This document shows positions 1 to 13,800 of a DNA stretch of 64,000 nt, in pieces (position 1 is the stretch's first letter; every line of letters starts with the position of its first letter). This stretch comes from Apostichopus parvimensis (taxonomy: Eukaryota; Echinodermata; Holothuroidea; Aspidochirotida; Stichopodidae). The stretch is taken from assembly GCA_000934455.1 (NCBI GenBank), contig KN886351.1, positions 2,559-66,558 of the forward strand, in the 5' to 3' direction. The position numbers were made by a program, and so were the translations under genes. Under the pieces are notes generated by a model. That model was not told where the DNA came from, ran no database searches, and saw only the letters and a list, made by a program, of their open reading frames with translations.

Positions 1-1778
1 AATTTAAATAATTAATTTGCATGTCATAAACTCAAATTTGACTGAACTCTCTGATTGGTCAAAAGACTTGACTTGACCTCAACTTATTGTGCTTCGATTC
101 CACTCGAGGTCCCTAGCTTCTGTGACTTGACTTAATTCGAATCATACTCTTATTAAAATGGGTTCAAAAGGACACATGTCTCAAGCCATAAAGATAAAAA
201 TTAAAAATAACCTGATACGTGCCGTTACCCGGCAAATTCTTACGGTACGACAGCAGAGTGGTATAATGGTCACACCTGCTTGGCAGCAACATGCATATTC
301 ATTAACTAACCTCACAATAATTATCCATTTGACTTTCTTTCTTTTCAGCTAATTAACGGCTACATTGTTGTCTAATGAACTACTGCATCGTTACGCATTT
401 ATACAGAAACTGTGAAATTCAAGGTCACACAAGTCATTTGAAACTTGCTTAAAATTTCCAGGCCAGCATATCTCTTACTTTAACATTTTCAAAATTCAGT
501 TATTTGTGGCCTGTTATAATGTCCTACTTACCTTACAAGACCAGAACACTGTAGCACACTATCCAACAGAACAAACCCTGTTTCAAACCTTCAAGAATTA
601 GAAGAGAAATGAGTCAAGAGGTGAGAAACCAAAAATAAAAGGAAAATGGTAATAGTAACAAACCTGAACACACCAAATAACAAAACAAAATATATCAATG
701 ACATTATATAATATGACATTTAAATGCAAGCAAGGCAAACATTCTAGATTTTTCTCTATTACTTCAGTCAAGTTATTCCTAACTCTAAGTTAAATAGACC
801 TGTTGAATGAAAATAAGTGTTGAGGGAAGTATGATACCAATACCATACAAACTATAGAAGCTGTTAAGGAATTGCAGGATTTCATGTTTGAAAGTGGAAG
901 CTAAAATCTTTGATGAGTGTTAATTTTAGAAGAGCTAAGAAGTTGTGGGCTATAGCCATTGGACCATGGGTATGAGATCCTCCAGTCTCAGGGGCTCAGG
1001 AATGTGGTCCTGAGGTCACAGTGACTAGGGAATGTGGTTGTGGGGTCAAAGGGACCTCAGGAATGTGGTCCTGAGGTCACAGGGACTAGAGAATGTGGTC
1101 CAGAGGTCACAGGGACTACGAAATGTGGTCCAGAGGTCACAGGGACTAGAGAATGTGGTCCTGAGGTCACATGGACTAGGGAATGTGGTCCTGAGGTCAC
1201 AGGGCCTAGGGAATGTGGTCCTGAGGTCACAGGGACTAGGGAATGTGGTCCTGAGGTCACAGGGACTAGGGAATGTGGTCCTGAGGTCAAAGGGACTAGA
1301 GAATGTGGTCCTGAGGTCACAGGGCCTAGGCAACGTGGTCATGCGGTCACAGGGACTGGGGAATGTAGTCCTGAGGTCACAATTACTTTTCCATTCTATT
1401 TTCCTTGGTAAATTACTAAACTGAATAAAAATGGTTAACAAACTGAGTGAGCAAGAAGCCTTAATGCAATTCCTGTTGAGAGAGTGACATATTTTCAACA
1501 AAAGCTTTCTTTTATCAGCCTAAACATGCTGTTTCTGACTGCATGATGCAATATAGGTGCATATATGCAATCAGAGCAAGCCCTGTAGTATAAGCCGGAG
1601 CAAGGAGTGGGAAGTGACCTAAGCGGAGGGTGAATTTAAAGATTTACCAAAAGCAAATTTAATCTGACATTTATACACTTTCCATTATATCACATCTCAA
1701 TGTAATATCATGTTAATAATGGCACAAAATGGAGCATCTACAAAAGCCAAATGAAAACAACAAACACTTTGGACTTAC
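1..1778. other. Intron after E58; no exon seen
   Basis: Downstream (3') intron of ZZEF1. Apart from a 30-bp minisatellite at 999-1389, this is AT-rich sequence with no recognisable coding match. The roughly 125 remaining C-terminal ZZEF1 residues were looked for here and not found, so they should lie to the left of the window. Confidence 0.7.
999..1389. repeat. 30-bp minisatellite, about 13 copies
   Basis: Tandem units of the form gaatgtggtcctgaggtc followed by acagggactagg, slightly diverged, with common g/a and a/c variants. Because 30 is a multiple of three, all frames stay open and give spurious repetitive reading frames on both strands. Confidence 0.97.
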
Positions 1779-1866
1779 CTTCCGACGTGGTTACCAATGA
1801 CTGTAAACTTGAAACCCCAGTCATTGTTATTGAAATCAGACACAAATTTGTAGTAAAGCGTGTCCC
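1779..1866 (-). CDS. ZZEF1: ZZEF1 exon E58: end of second CUB-like domain
   Basis: Encodes the closing strands of the second CUB-like domain ([24 protein letters not shown]). Acceptor ctttag, donor GTAAGT. It enters with two bases completing the Gly codon and leaves with AG of an Arg codon, so the protein continues in an exon beyond the left edge. WGFKFTV matches WGYKFT of the first CUB-like domain (E24). Confidence 0.95.
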
Positions 1867-4800
1867 CTAAAGAAAACAATGATATTACAAAGGCATTTGT
1901 TAAATGGAACTATTAAAAAGGACAGGGTACTAGAGTAAGCATGCTTTGTTAAAAATATATGTAATTTAATATAATAATTAATTAATTAATTAAATATAAT
2001 TTAATTCCAACAAACAGTGTTGATAGTTCACCCAGTGTCTTTTCACACAGTGTCTTTCCACACAGTGATGAGCTTTGATGCGAGCATAGTTATGAAAGAC
2101 CTACAAGCATCTATACTTTGAGGTAATTACCTGGTATATCAAAGTTGATCCAGTTTCCGCTACTGCCGCTGAAAGTCCTGACGTTATGTTTGTACTTGTT
2201 ATCTGATGCGATGGTGAGAATGTCGCAGCAGTCCTCCGTACAGCAACGCTCGTCAAACTTGATGAGGAGGTACCTGGCACCACCGAGAGTGACCGTACCC
2301 TGTTGAAAGAAATTAAGAAATTATGAAACCGAAAATTGTCTCAAAGAGTGCGACCCACACTGGACCATCAACATAAATAGCATGTATCTCAAAACTTATC
2401 CATTATTGGAATTCTGGCATAAACTAGTTGGAGTTTCAAAGTACTATAATATATATATATAATATAATAAATATATATATAAATAGCATATATTAAAGTG
2501 CTGTTATCATGAAATAAAACATGCTCAAGAGCACTGTACAAAAGAACCAAAACCTGGAATATAAAATTACCAAACTAAAGAAAACCTAAAAGTAATAACA
2601 ACAGCAGTAAAAGTAAAACATGCTCAAGAGCACTGTACAAAAGAACCAAAACCTGGAATATAAAATTACCAAACTTAAGAAAACCTAAAAGTAATAACAA
2701 TAGCAGTAAAATTAAAAGTAAAACATGATATAAGACAGGATAAGAAACCACAATAAAGAACATAAAAATATAAATATACATAAATATGGGCACAGTAAAG
2801 TGAAAAAAACAATATAATGTGAATAAGAATTAATGCCCATACTCGAGCCTAAAAAGATAAGTTTTACTATATAACTTGTGGTATTTTCTTAACTGAATGA
2901 AACTGTAAGTTATTACATATGAAGCTACGGAATGAATAACCCACGTACATGTCTTTGTCAGATGATGAGGTATCTAATACAAAGAGTCAACCAACATCCT
3001 CAAATCCAACAAATTAAATTTCAAAATTTTGCCTCAACAGGACAACACGGTGCAAAGAGACTGACCTGAAAGGTATTGATTAAACAATTTTGTTTACTAT
3101 TTTGCAAGAGTTAGGAAGCTCATTTGAACCTTATCCAAGGGATAAAACCTTATCCAAGGGATAAACCCTTATCCAAGGGATAATCATGGAGAAAAACACC
3201 TTCTCATATCAAGCCTTCTCTTTTTGGTGAGTGTTCAGAGGATTTTGAGACAGGTGTTTGCAATAATCGCACCCCCATATCCTGCGCCTGGGTTCGGCCA
3301 ATTAACGTCCCCATCCGACAGATGACAGTGTATCTCAGCACTCTCTCACTACTGAGGAAGGTGGAGGCACTTATCAATTCATCATCACTGCAGTGCAGCT
3401 TTGGTGAAGAAAGTTGTTTTGAGATCATTGAAAGAACAGGACTATACACAACTTCCCAATTCGCAAACCAGAAATATCATATCCACGAAAAATAACAACA
3501 ACAACAATAACAAGAACACTGCAAAGTAGCAATGTTGAATAGGTCAAGAGAATCTGATTTCCGGCGAGGATTTGAACCGGGGAAACTAACGATTGTCGGG
3601 CAGAGGCTCATAATGCCTTCACCGGATTATTACCATCTGCCATGCATTACACTATGTGCTTCTGTTCCCATTTTACCTCTATTTTAGTATCGTTGTCGTA
3701 GTTGTGCTTGGATTCTACCGTTCTGGGCTGTAGCGCCATCTCTTGCATGAAGGAACAGGCGGACTGACACAGCTGGTTCAGGACATCGCTGCTACAGTGT
3801 TTAACTACCACACCGATGATCTAAATTATATGATAAAGGAGAATACTATCACAGATAGACAGCTACACAGCAATAGACACATTAACAGTGGAACAGTGTC
3901 TGGAGATACTGTGTAAAGCTTTTACTTTACCCTCACGAATACGCCACTCTGAGAACACTCACTCCAACGCTCTCCAAACCTCCTCTTCCCTCTCCTAATC
4001 TCTCTATCCCTTCTCCCAAATCACCTATAATCCCTCCAAAACTCCTCAAAGCCCCTATCCCCTCTCCCAAACCCCCTCTTCAAACTCTCCCTAGATCCCC
4101 CTATGCCCTCTTCCAATGTCACTATCGCCTCTCCCAACCCCCCTTTCTGAATCTCTCTATCCCTTATCCCTATATATTCCCTTCCCCAGCCAATCTCCCT
4201 ATCCCAAACCCCCTCTTCAAATCTCTCTATCCTCTCCCTAGTTCCCCCTATCCCCTATTCCAATGTCACTATCCCCTCTCCCAACCCCCCTTTCTGAATC
4301 TCTCTATTCCCTATCCCTATATATTCCCATCCCCAGCCAATCTCCCTATCCCAGCCCCTCTCCCAATCTCACAACCCCCCCCTATACCACACCACCCACT
4401 ACCTCGATCAATGCAGATCACCCACCTTTCTATAAACGTCTTCATCAGCTGTCCTCTGTAACAAATCCAACACGTTCATCAATTGATTTGTTTCCTGGCA
4501 ACCAAGATTTTTGCTGATGGTCATGTGACCAGCCTCTGGCCAATCAGCAAGTAGTGAGACTAGGAGGTTTCTTGCATACATGATACTTAGCACATGATTG
4601 ATCTGTGAAGAAAATGAGATAAAATCATAAACTTTACAGTTTAGACTTAAGTTAGTCCACCAATCTTTCATTCGTATTAATTAAATTTTGTTAGCTAAGT
4701 TTACTTTTCAAGGCCTTTTTCGTTTTTCGTTTTTTGTTTTTGTTTTTTTTGTCGAGAATCTTGTCAAAGAAAAAAGATCAAGAGATCTAATGATTATGGC

Positions 4801-7800
4801 CATTCAAAATAATGAAAATAGTCGTAACAAGATTCCTGTGACCGCTCTATTCCATTAACTTAATTAATTAAGCCCAAAACTAAATAGTCATTCCTTCCAC
4901 CCCCCCTATAGAAACTTAAGGCATGTCACTGTTTACTGTTTGACCTTAATACAAAAAAAAGTGACTTAGATAAGATAATAAAGTAACTTAAACTTGAATT
5001 CTTAATACATGAAATTGATCTCAGTATGAACAGAGTATGAACAGAGTATGAACAGAGTATGAACAGAGTATGAACAGAGTATGAACAGAGTATGAACTCA
5101 CCTTATAAAGGAAATCTCTGGTTCCGACTTTGCCGTGTTTTTCTAATTCTTTGATGAGGAGGTCTTTACTCTTCTCCCTTTGGTGCTTCTTAAACCTCTG
5201 TCAAAGGAAAGAAAGAAAAAAAGGAAAGAAATATGAAAGATATTTTAATTATTCACATCTTCCCTTGCACTTATCAATTAGCAAAACGGATTATTTTTGA
5301 AGGGTAAATACAAAGGGAAAATGTTCTTTTTTTGTCAATAGAAAAGGTGTGTTTCTTCAGCATTTTACTCAATTTCTTCTTTCACTTCTTATTAAAAAAA
5401 AACGACTGATATAAAAGTTGAAAATTGAATGGAGGAAAAAAAACATAAATCCTTCTTCAGAAAGTCATGGAAGTAAGTCTTTATGCTTTATCACTTGAGA
5501 TCATACCTAACCATTGGTTTGTGGTCACCCCTAGCTTTTGACCATTCTATCTCGGTACAGCCAATCACAAGCCTCAGTGATCTAGGAACACACACAGGGA
5601 CAGACCGTGCTACCGGCTTTAACATTGATTAGGAATCGCTTTGCCACTAGTTCCAATGGCTGAGATGCCGAAGGGGTTAATTTCCTCTTGTTCGTAAAAG
5701 CTGTAAGTTTTGCCCAAAGTGTCAAATGCGCCAGTTGTGTCAGAGCAACCAAGCCATTGTTTGGATTACTAAACCAGTACCATTTTATGCCCCAGTCCCC
5801 CACCCCCCCTCCCTTTTCCACTTGTAGCATTATCAATACATGTTGCTACTGTAGGTCCAATGCATGAAGGCACTGCCTAATTGTGAGATACTGAAAGGGG
5901 TTGATTTCTTCTTGGTCATGAAAAGGTGTTAATTTTGCCCAAAGTGCCAAATATGCCATTGTTTGGATCACTTAATGACTTATGTCCCAGATAGCCCCTC
6001 ATCACACTCTAACTCAGTTATAACAACCACATGCCAACCACATCAGAACCAGAAATTCTATTTTACTTTCATACAGCGATTTGGTGATTGTGTTTATCCT
6101 AATCATGGCCAAATGTGGTTATTAAAATACTTAACGTTTACTTTGCTGTTATTAATGTCTCCTGAATCTGAAATATATTTCAGACAAGTATTGAAACTTA
6201 GAATTTAGCTATAGTTGTGAAAAAATGCTGTTTTTCTGACCTCCTTCATCTCCTGTTTACTGTGTGATATCAGGGAAGTCATCAACTGTGTTGGTTCCGG
6301 TAAGGCTATCCTCCTGGGAAAAGATAAGGTAGACATTACAATTAAAAAAAGATGATTTTACATATCTATCGGGAAAATGATCTCTGCATTGCAATCTATG
6401 TTTCTCTGATAAATAATATTAATTTAAGAAACGCCATCCGAGATCAAGCCTGTGCACTGACAACCAAACGCTATCTTTTGAAGTCTATTTTACCCTCAAC
6501 CCCACATCTCTCACATCTGAACAGTGACCAGGTGATCACAACTAAGGTTTTATCTAGAATAGTGTCAGGATTCTTGTGAGGCTGAATGACAAGTTACAAT
6601 AGAAACAGAGAAATTCTCCTGCCTCTCCTCTTCCCCCTATTGGTTTCTTTCTCCTCTCCGTCCTTTGTCTACTAATCCCCTTACATCTATCTCTTTGTGT
6701 TCACCCTGCTCATTAACCTGTCTGTAATCTGTGCGTGGTTTTGTCCCTTCTGTTACTGTTACTTGTCATTTAGCCTATGAAGAAGATCCTGCTAGGATCG
6801 AAACGTCAGGCCCTCTTACTTTTACACATTCTCTTACACAGGCTCTTTAGTGGACAAGTAGTTTGCTAACAGTTTTGCTTTATTAGGATTCTTTTGAAAC
6901 AGAACAGATCAGACTACTAACGATCTCGAATGCTCACATTGCCAGAACTTATTCAAAGACAGGGAATTAAAGACAAACAGATGAATATGAACAAGGTCAA
7001 CAGGGTATTAGATTTTAGCATAAAACAGTCATAAGGACGCTGATTGTTATGGAGCTACCTTGTGTTAAAGCGAGGGAGACAGATTTGGTAACTTTCGCAT
7101 TTCTAAACTAGTTTAATAATTACATCTCACAGGATATCGACTTTCCAATTCTACCCTATTCATTCTTGAATTGCCAAATATAGTTGTTTATTTTTAAATC
7201 AGTTAGTCTTATTACCGTTTTCAGTTTGCCTTTGAAGAAGACGCTGCCAGAATCCAAATGTCGGCGCCCTCATTTTAAAGGTTCAACACGATTTCGAGGA
7301 AATTTAAAAACATTCCTTACAACAAAAAGTAAAATATGAACATAATCTGCACTTCACATAGGAGCACTCTTACTTTACCTTGTTAATGCTGGTTTGACGT
7401 TCTCTGTCCCACTTTCGGAATCTTCTCCCTGTTCCTCTCTGGGTTGTGCTGGTGGCTCCCAACATTTTGACAGGATTAGAACGTCGTCGCCAACATTGAG
7501 AGCATTGCCATCGAAACTGAAACGGAGAGGGTGGCAAACACATGTTCATTTAGTGGGAAGGATGTGTAGGATAGATTGAATGTATTATCAAATGAGGACA
7601 GTATTCGCCTGTCTACTACAACCACTACACACAACCTTTAACAACGGCATTTATTGAGAATCACAATACCAAGCTTTTCCAATAATGTACATAGATTACC
7701 AAAAAAGTAGTACGTTTGAAGCAAACAAAATTCTACAACATGACCTGCCAACAGGATACTAACAATGATGCCAATCAAAACCCTTCTTGTGTATTTGCCT

Positions 7801-10800
7801 GCAGCCTGCAAACTGTACAACTGCATAAAAGTTTGTTTATTACTGAAAATTGCACCTGTTGAGACAGATACTCTTTGGTATAAAACTCTTTGGTATAAAC
7901 CTTTGTAAATTGCAAAATAATATCCAGAGACAGAGACAAGAAATTACTGTGAAGATATGAGTTCACTCAAAGTTTGTTTAACCCAACAAAACATCCACTG
8001 CGATCCTCAAACACCTCACTAATGTTATCACTACACACCACTGGATGCAACAATTCAAGTATGTTTATTCGTAGCCTGGCACATCAAGACATTGAAAAAT
8101 GGTGTCAAGATTACTAGAACACCTGCGATGTCGTATCTCAATCCACTTTTGCAAAGTGACATGTACGACCTATCCTGTGTCAAACACCAAAGAGTGTTTA
8201 TCAAACCAATTTGAGATACTCATGCTTTGTCACAAAACGGTTCCATTGCAATTACGAAGCTTGTCAGTAACGTCGGTACCATGCCTTGGAAGAAAAACCT
8301 TTTGAAGACTTTGGCTTAGCTCTGCACTGACATGACTTCACAGACTGAATTGCTTAAACCAAGGTAGCAGAGAATCTCAGCATGCATATAGGAGAGATAC
8401 ACATTCGAATCTTTCTTCTCATTGGCAGCTAATAGCTTCATCTGACCTTTGACCTTATATTAATGCATACTTTCTTTAAATTTAACAACTGATCATTGTT
8501 ACCAACTTTAAAAGTCAAAGTTAGATTAATGTTTTAAAAAGAAGATATGTTTGAATATAATCCTCAATTCAGTCAATTATGACCTATTATCATTACACAT
8601 CTTCTGTGCCCTCATCACCAGCCTGCCCACTGCCACCAATTTTCATCCAGATCAGATGAACACCCTAGGAGAAGCATCTTACAGGATTTCATGTTTGGGC
8701 CTGCCATGACCTAAAACCACCTTTGACCTCCAAAATTTGAGTATTAATTAATGAAGCTGTTAACATTGTCAACAACTTGGGCAACTTTCCTCAGAATCAA
8801 GCAAATTGTCTGTGAGCAGCAGTATTTGAACTGATATTGACAGACAAACAGACAGATAGATAAACATTTGGCTATGGCACAGCTCCATTTGGCTACGCCA
8901 ATTGAGCTAAAAACTTGCTCCGTAACCCGCATGAATTAGTTCCTTAGTTCTGAATGCCTTACCAGTTTGAAGCTTTCTGGATAAAGTTATCCACGTTACA
9001 GCCACTGACCTCGTAGAGAGCACGAAGGACCGGCAGGGAGGCATTGAATGCCTCGTGGCAACTCTGTGAGAAAACCAGGCAGAGAAAAGAAAAACAACTT
9101 CGCTTAGCTTAAACTGTACCTCTTTATACATTATTAATGATATTGGAAAAGGTACATTTCGAGCATGTTAACCCATCGCCTTTATTAACCTTCAGGCTGC
9201 TATGCCTTCTATTAGAAACATGAAATACAACATATAAACTATAAACCATGTCTGTCAAAATTCACAATAGTAACCTTTTGATACAATCATAATATCACTG
9301 CATCACAAAACAGATATTCTTTTCCCTATTAGTGTAGCTTATTTCACAAAAGACAAAGTTTTGAATCTCCTGTCAGTTTTTGGACAGTTTTAATATGTGG
9401 ACTTAATAATCTTGTCAACCTAATATAGACCAAATCATGCCAATGATATGTATTAAAAATTAAGCCAGGAATTTTCAAACTGAAACACTCTGTACTGCCC
9501 CAGGAGGAACTGTTTTTGATTTGTACACACATGTGTGTGTGTGTGTCAAGTTACCAATGACCCAGGGTGTTAATTGTTATAAAATTAAAAACAAATCATG
9601 TGAACAAAATTTTTCCCTTTAACTTTAAGTTAAAATTAAATCCATGAATGCTAGTTTTAAGAGTTTACTGAAGACTCATTTTTTCTGTTGTGCATCTCAG
9701 TGTTGATGCTTTCCACTTTGTGAAGCGCCAAGGGCAGTTACACGTTTCCTGGAGTGGCGCTATACAAATCTACATTATTATTAAGTACAAGTACATACGA
9801 CTATGGTAACGTACGTGCACCAGTATGGGACCCACGACAGGTGTGGATAAATAGTATAATGAACAGGAGCAGAATAGATTGAAACATATTAAAAATTGTA
9901 AAAAAATAACAAATTTCCATAAATTCTTTGATGACATTTCTCGGGAATCTCAACGATTTCTAACCTGTATTGCGGTCTTGGCTTCTTCGCCGAGGCCGGC
10001 TAAGGGATCCTTGTTAGCGGCGCCGGTGACCTTTGTCACCGAAGTGGACTTGTTGATGTTCGTCATCATCTTGCTCATCTCGTTCTGATCGGAGATGAAG
10101 GAATGGTACTCGGAGGCGTCGCTCTCCTCGGAGAAGGTGCTGGTGGGTCTCTCGGAGAGTCCGGGAGGAACCAAGAGATCGTCGCTGTCCTCACACACGC
10201 TGCTACCACTGCTGCTGGTCTCGCTGGCGCTGCTGCTGCACCCCGAGATGGAAGCCTTGGCGTCGTTGATGATGTCCTCCAGGGTCTTGGGAGGCTTGCT
10301 GGACTGGTGGCTGCAGACCTGGAAGTCGGCGGTGACGTCGAAGAGAGGTTGCACGATGGAGTCGTTCCTGTTGCTGGTGTATAGTTGAATGGATAGCACC
10401 TAGGGTGGGAAGAGGAGGTAAATATGAAGGTATTCAAAAGATGGAGGTTTATAGTCAGACAGATAAGAGTCAAATCTTTTGAGGGTTGAAAGTCATTCAT
10501 TCGCACTAAACAATCGACTCTCTGCTCCGTTACTAAGCAGAAGGCATAACATGAAATATATTAATCCCTTTTGCTGTTTCCAAAACTACAGCCCATGCAA
10601 CAGTTGTTTATGTGATGTTAATGATGCATAGTAAGTACTGAACAACCTAAACAAAATTCCTGATAACCACTGAATGGATTACACCTTGGAGTCTATACGT
10701 AGCCATGAAATATTTCTATAACACTTCCTGTTTACATCGATATGTGCGCAATACAGTGTTATAATCTAACTGGCCAGAACAGTTGTCCCTTTTTGCCTCC

Positions 10801-13800
10801 GTTGTGGTCAATGTGCTTTTGAATGGAGTAAGTGATACCTGTCCCCGAGCACACGCCTGGTTAGATTGTGATGATTCTGCGTCTAACAATAACTTTAGCA
10901 ATAACTTTCAGCCTCTCATATTTGGAGGCAGCTGGTCATCCAACCACAGTAACATTTACTGGTGATCTTATACTGAATTTATTACATTCAAGATTCACAA
11001 CAACCATAATATACTAAATACTATAAATGCCTCAAATGTCACTATAAGACAAATCCCTCATCAGATGCAAAAAGTACAAACATGGCACTTCTCATGATTC
11101 ATGTCACCAGTTTCATTCATAATTTGAATGCAAAAGGCTTGTCAAGACAGTAATGATCATAAAATCCTGTTAATATAGATCTTTAACTTTCTGATGTAAC
11201 TGCCTTTCTTTGGACCTTGAAATTTTTCATATCACTTTCAAAATCTTAAAAAGTTGAAGGTTTAAAAGTCTTGGGTTTGAGGCCAAAGCCCCCTCACATG
11301 ACTTTACAACTTAACCCCTGGTCATTATTAAATTGTCACACCCACAAATCGCAAGAGGACATAATTCAAACAATCCCTCCTGGGAAACTACAGGATACCA
11401 CATCTACATGTCCCTTGGGGGACTTCCCAATAGGTTGCAGCCAAAACCAGCCCATGTAGCCATGTTACCTCGCAAAGTCCCCATTGATACACCTGGGTGA
11501 AGTGAGGCAATGGAGATAGAGAGCATTGGAAACAACCTAAAGATCTGGCCAGGACTCGAATCTGCAGACCTTAGATCACAAGTCCACTGCCTTAACCACT
11601 TGACCACAATGCTCTTAACCAATAAAGGGAATCACTATCTCATTAATTCTTCATTTATTTTACAACAATACATATCTTTCATCTTTATGTGTAAGGTCAA
11701 TATTAAACCACTTCAGAATAATCATTTAAAAAGCTGCAGGTATTCCCTCCTCTCCCCCCCCCCCCCCCCCCCTCCACCAAAAGATCAATATATGAGTTTT
11801 TGTGGACAGCTATATTTCTTTACACTTTCCATTATAAAACAGGTTCACAAAGTTACCTCTAAATCTTTTAACAGCCAATGACGACTCAGACCGGTTTGGG
11901 AATTTGCAAGGTGAGAAAGTAACGGTAGGAAGTTGTCTTGTATATGTTCAAAAAAGTGAGGCTGGAAGAGAAACGAGAAATGTGCATTAGAGTAGACCAA
12001 AATTAATCCCTCCACATGAGATGCATTACAATTCATAGGATAATTTATCTGGTATACCATAGAGTATACCATAGCAACAGGGCAACATGAAATTTGCCAC
12101 ATTAGTCTGTGGGCCTAAGCTGCATCACTTGTTACACAAATGTTGCAAATAATCCCTCCATATGAGATGCCTTACAATTCATAGGATAATTTATCTGGTA
12201 TACCATAGAGTATACCATAGCAACAGGGCAACATGAAATTTGCCACATTAGTCTGTGGGCCTAAGCTGCATCACTTGTTACACAAATGTTGCAAATAATC
12301 CCTCCACATGAGATGCCTTACAATTCATAGGATAATTTATCTGGTATACCATAGCAACAGGGCAACATGAAATTTGCCACATTAGTCGGTGTGCCTAAGC
12401 TGCATCACTTGTTACAAAAATGTTGCAAATTAATCCCTCCACATGAGATGCCTTACAATTCATAGGATAATTTATCTGGTATACCATAGCAACAGCACAA
12501 CATGAATTTGCCACATAGACATGTGGGCCTAAGCTGCATCACTTGTTACACAAATGTTGCAAGTATGCAAAGCAAATTGTCTCACAAGAACTACAGTTTC
12601 TATGGAAACAAAGAACTACAGTTTCTATGGAAACCAGTTTTCTCATCCAAAGTTGTAAAGTATCATATATATCAGGAAGATAAAAGAAGGCAAAATGATG
12701 GCAGAAGTTGGAAGGCACCTATTTTTCTGACTAGAATAACAAGGACAGAGAAATAAAGGACTTTGTGGAAGGCTAAATATCTCTACCAAAGAAAAAAAAA
12801 ATATATATATATTTATATACTGCTCAAACACAATATCTTATACTCCCCATTTATAGGTATCCTATCTACAATAAAATACATCCAGTTTAGATGACGGATG
12901 TAAATTTCAACTGCTTCAACTATACCTTGAAGTTAGCATATAATGTCTTCAGAACTAAGTAAAGAGCCCATAATGTCTCCACACTCAAAGTCTCTGTGCC
13001 TGATAGAAAGAAAGAAATAAAGAAAGAAAGAAAAAAAAAGACATTTTGCTCTCATATTGATATTAAATCATCTGGCTGTTACCACATGAACTATAAAATT
13101 CATTAAAACTTTAAAAATCCTTATTTTTTATAAAAACTACGACAATATTCCATTAAGTATTTGTAATTTTTATGCAGCAACTCATCACGAATCCAAGCAC
13201 AGCTTTAAAAGGTCACCAATGCTGGCTCAAAATATGCTAGAATGTTCTATTAATGGTCGCTCAATTTCCAAACATCAACAAGCATTTTACAGCCCTTTTT
13301 TATAGCACTTTTCATCTCATAGTAACATTTAAACTTGGCAACGTCTAGGAATAAGTTGCACGGTCAGGACCACAGACCTTTTGAAAACTTATAATTGGGG
13401 GTGCTATACCAGAAACCTTTCAGTGAACAGGTAATGTGTTTGAGTATAAAATGTTATGTTTGTAAGATGCCAAATGAAACACTGAGTTTGAAAAGCTATT
13501 GTCTGCAGAAAATAATCTACAATTTTGTCCTCTTTTGCTTTCTTTCTGAAATAGTGATGAAAAATGAATCGTCACAAACAGTCAAATAGTTGCAAGTAGT
13601 CTTTGTGATAAAAGAGTATCGTAGTCCGTGCCGAAGATTAAATGCTTAAAATCTCTTGGAGTTACTATCAAGCATTACCTTCTGTGAATATTATAAAACT
13701 TTCTCCTTCAAATGTCTAAGCATCTTTATCCCGAGGTGCTCCTGAATTGTCTACTGATATGTCATATTTTAGCATGATATGTCATATGATATGTCATATG

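Larger units (their letters stand above)
5196..7378. other. 2.2-kb intron E53-E54
   Basis: Holds two diverged copies of a segment of about 120 bp (about 5640-5770 and 5870-5975; shared 'ttttgcccaaagtg...ccattgtttggat') and two Penelope-type hairpins (6773-6813 and 7228-7268). The rest is AT-rich. A 75-codon open frame at 6352-6579 on the plus strand matches nothing I know. Confidence 0.6.

Noticed and set aside
1032-1501. Repetitive frames of 87-151 codons on both strands
   Set aside because: Product of the 30-bp minisatellite, open in several frames.
3552-3640. Possible tRNA gene on the minus strand (box-B-like ggttcaaatcc)
   Set aside because: The T-arm-like segment is there, but I could not pair an acceptor stem or find a good box A and anticodon arm; more likely a SINE or tRNA relic.
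5023-5099. CRISPR-like array
   Set aside because: Direct tandem repeat with no spacers, in a eukaryotic intron. None of the other arrays has repeat-spacer structure either.
10095-10388. Two plus-strand frames of more than 90 codons
   Set aside because: Antisense shadows of ZZEF1 exon E51, which has clear family matches and splice sites on the minus strand.
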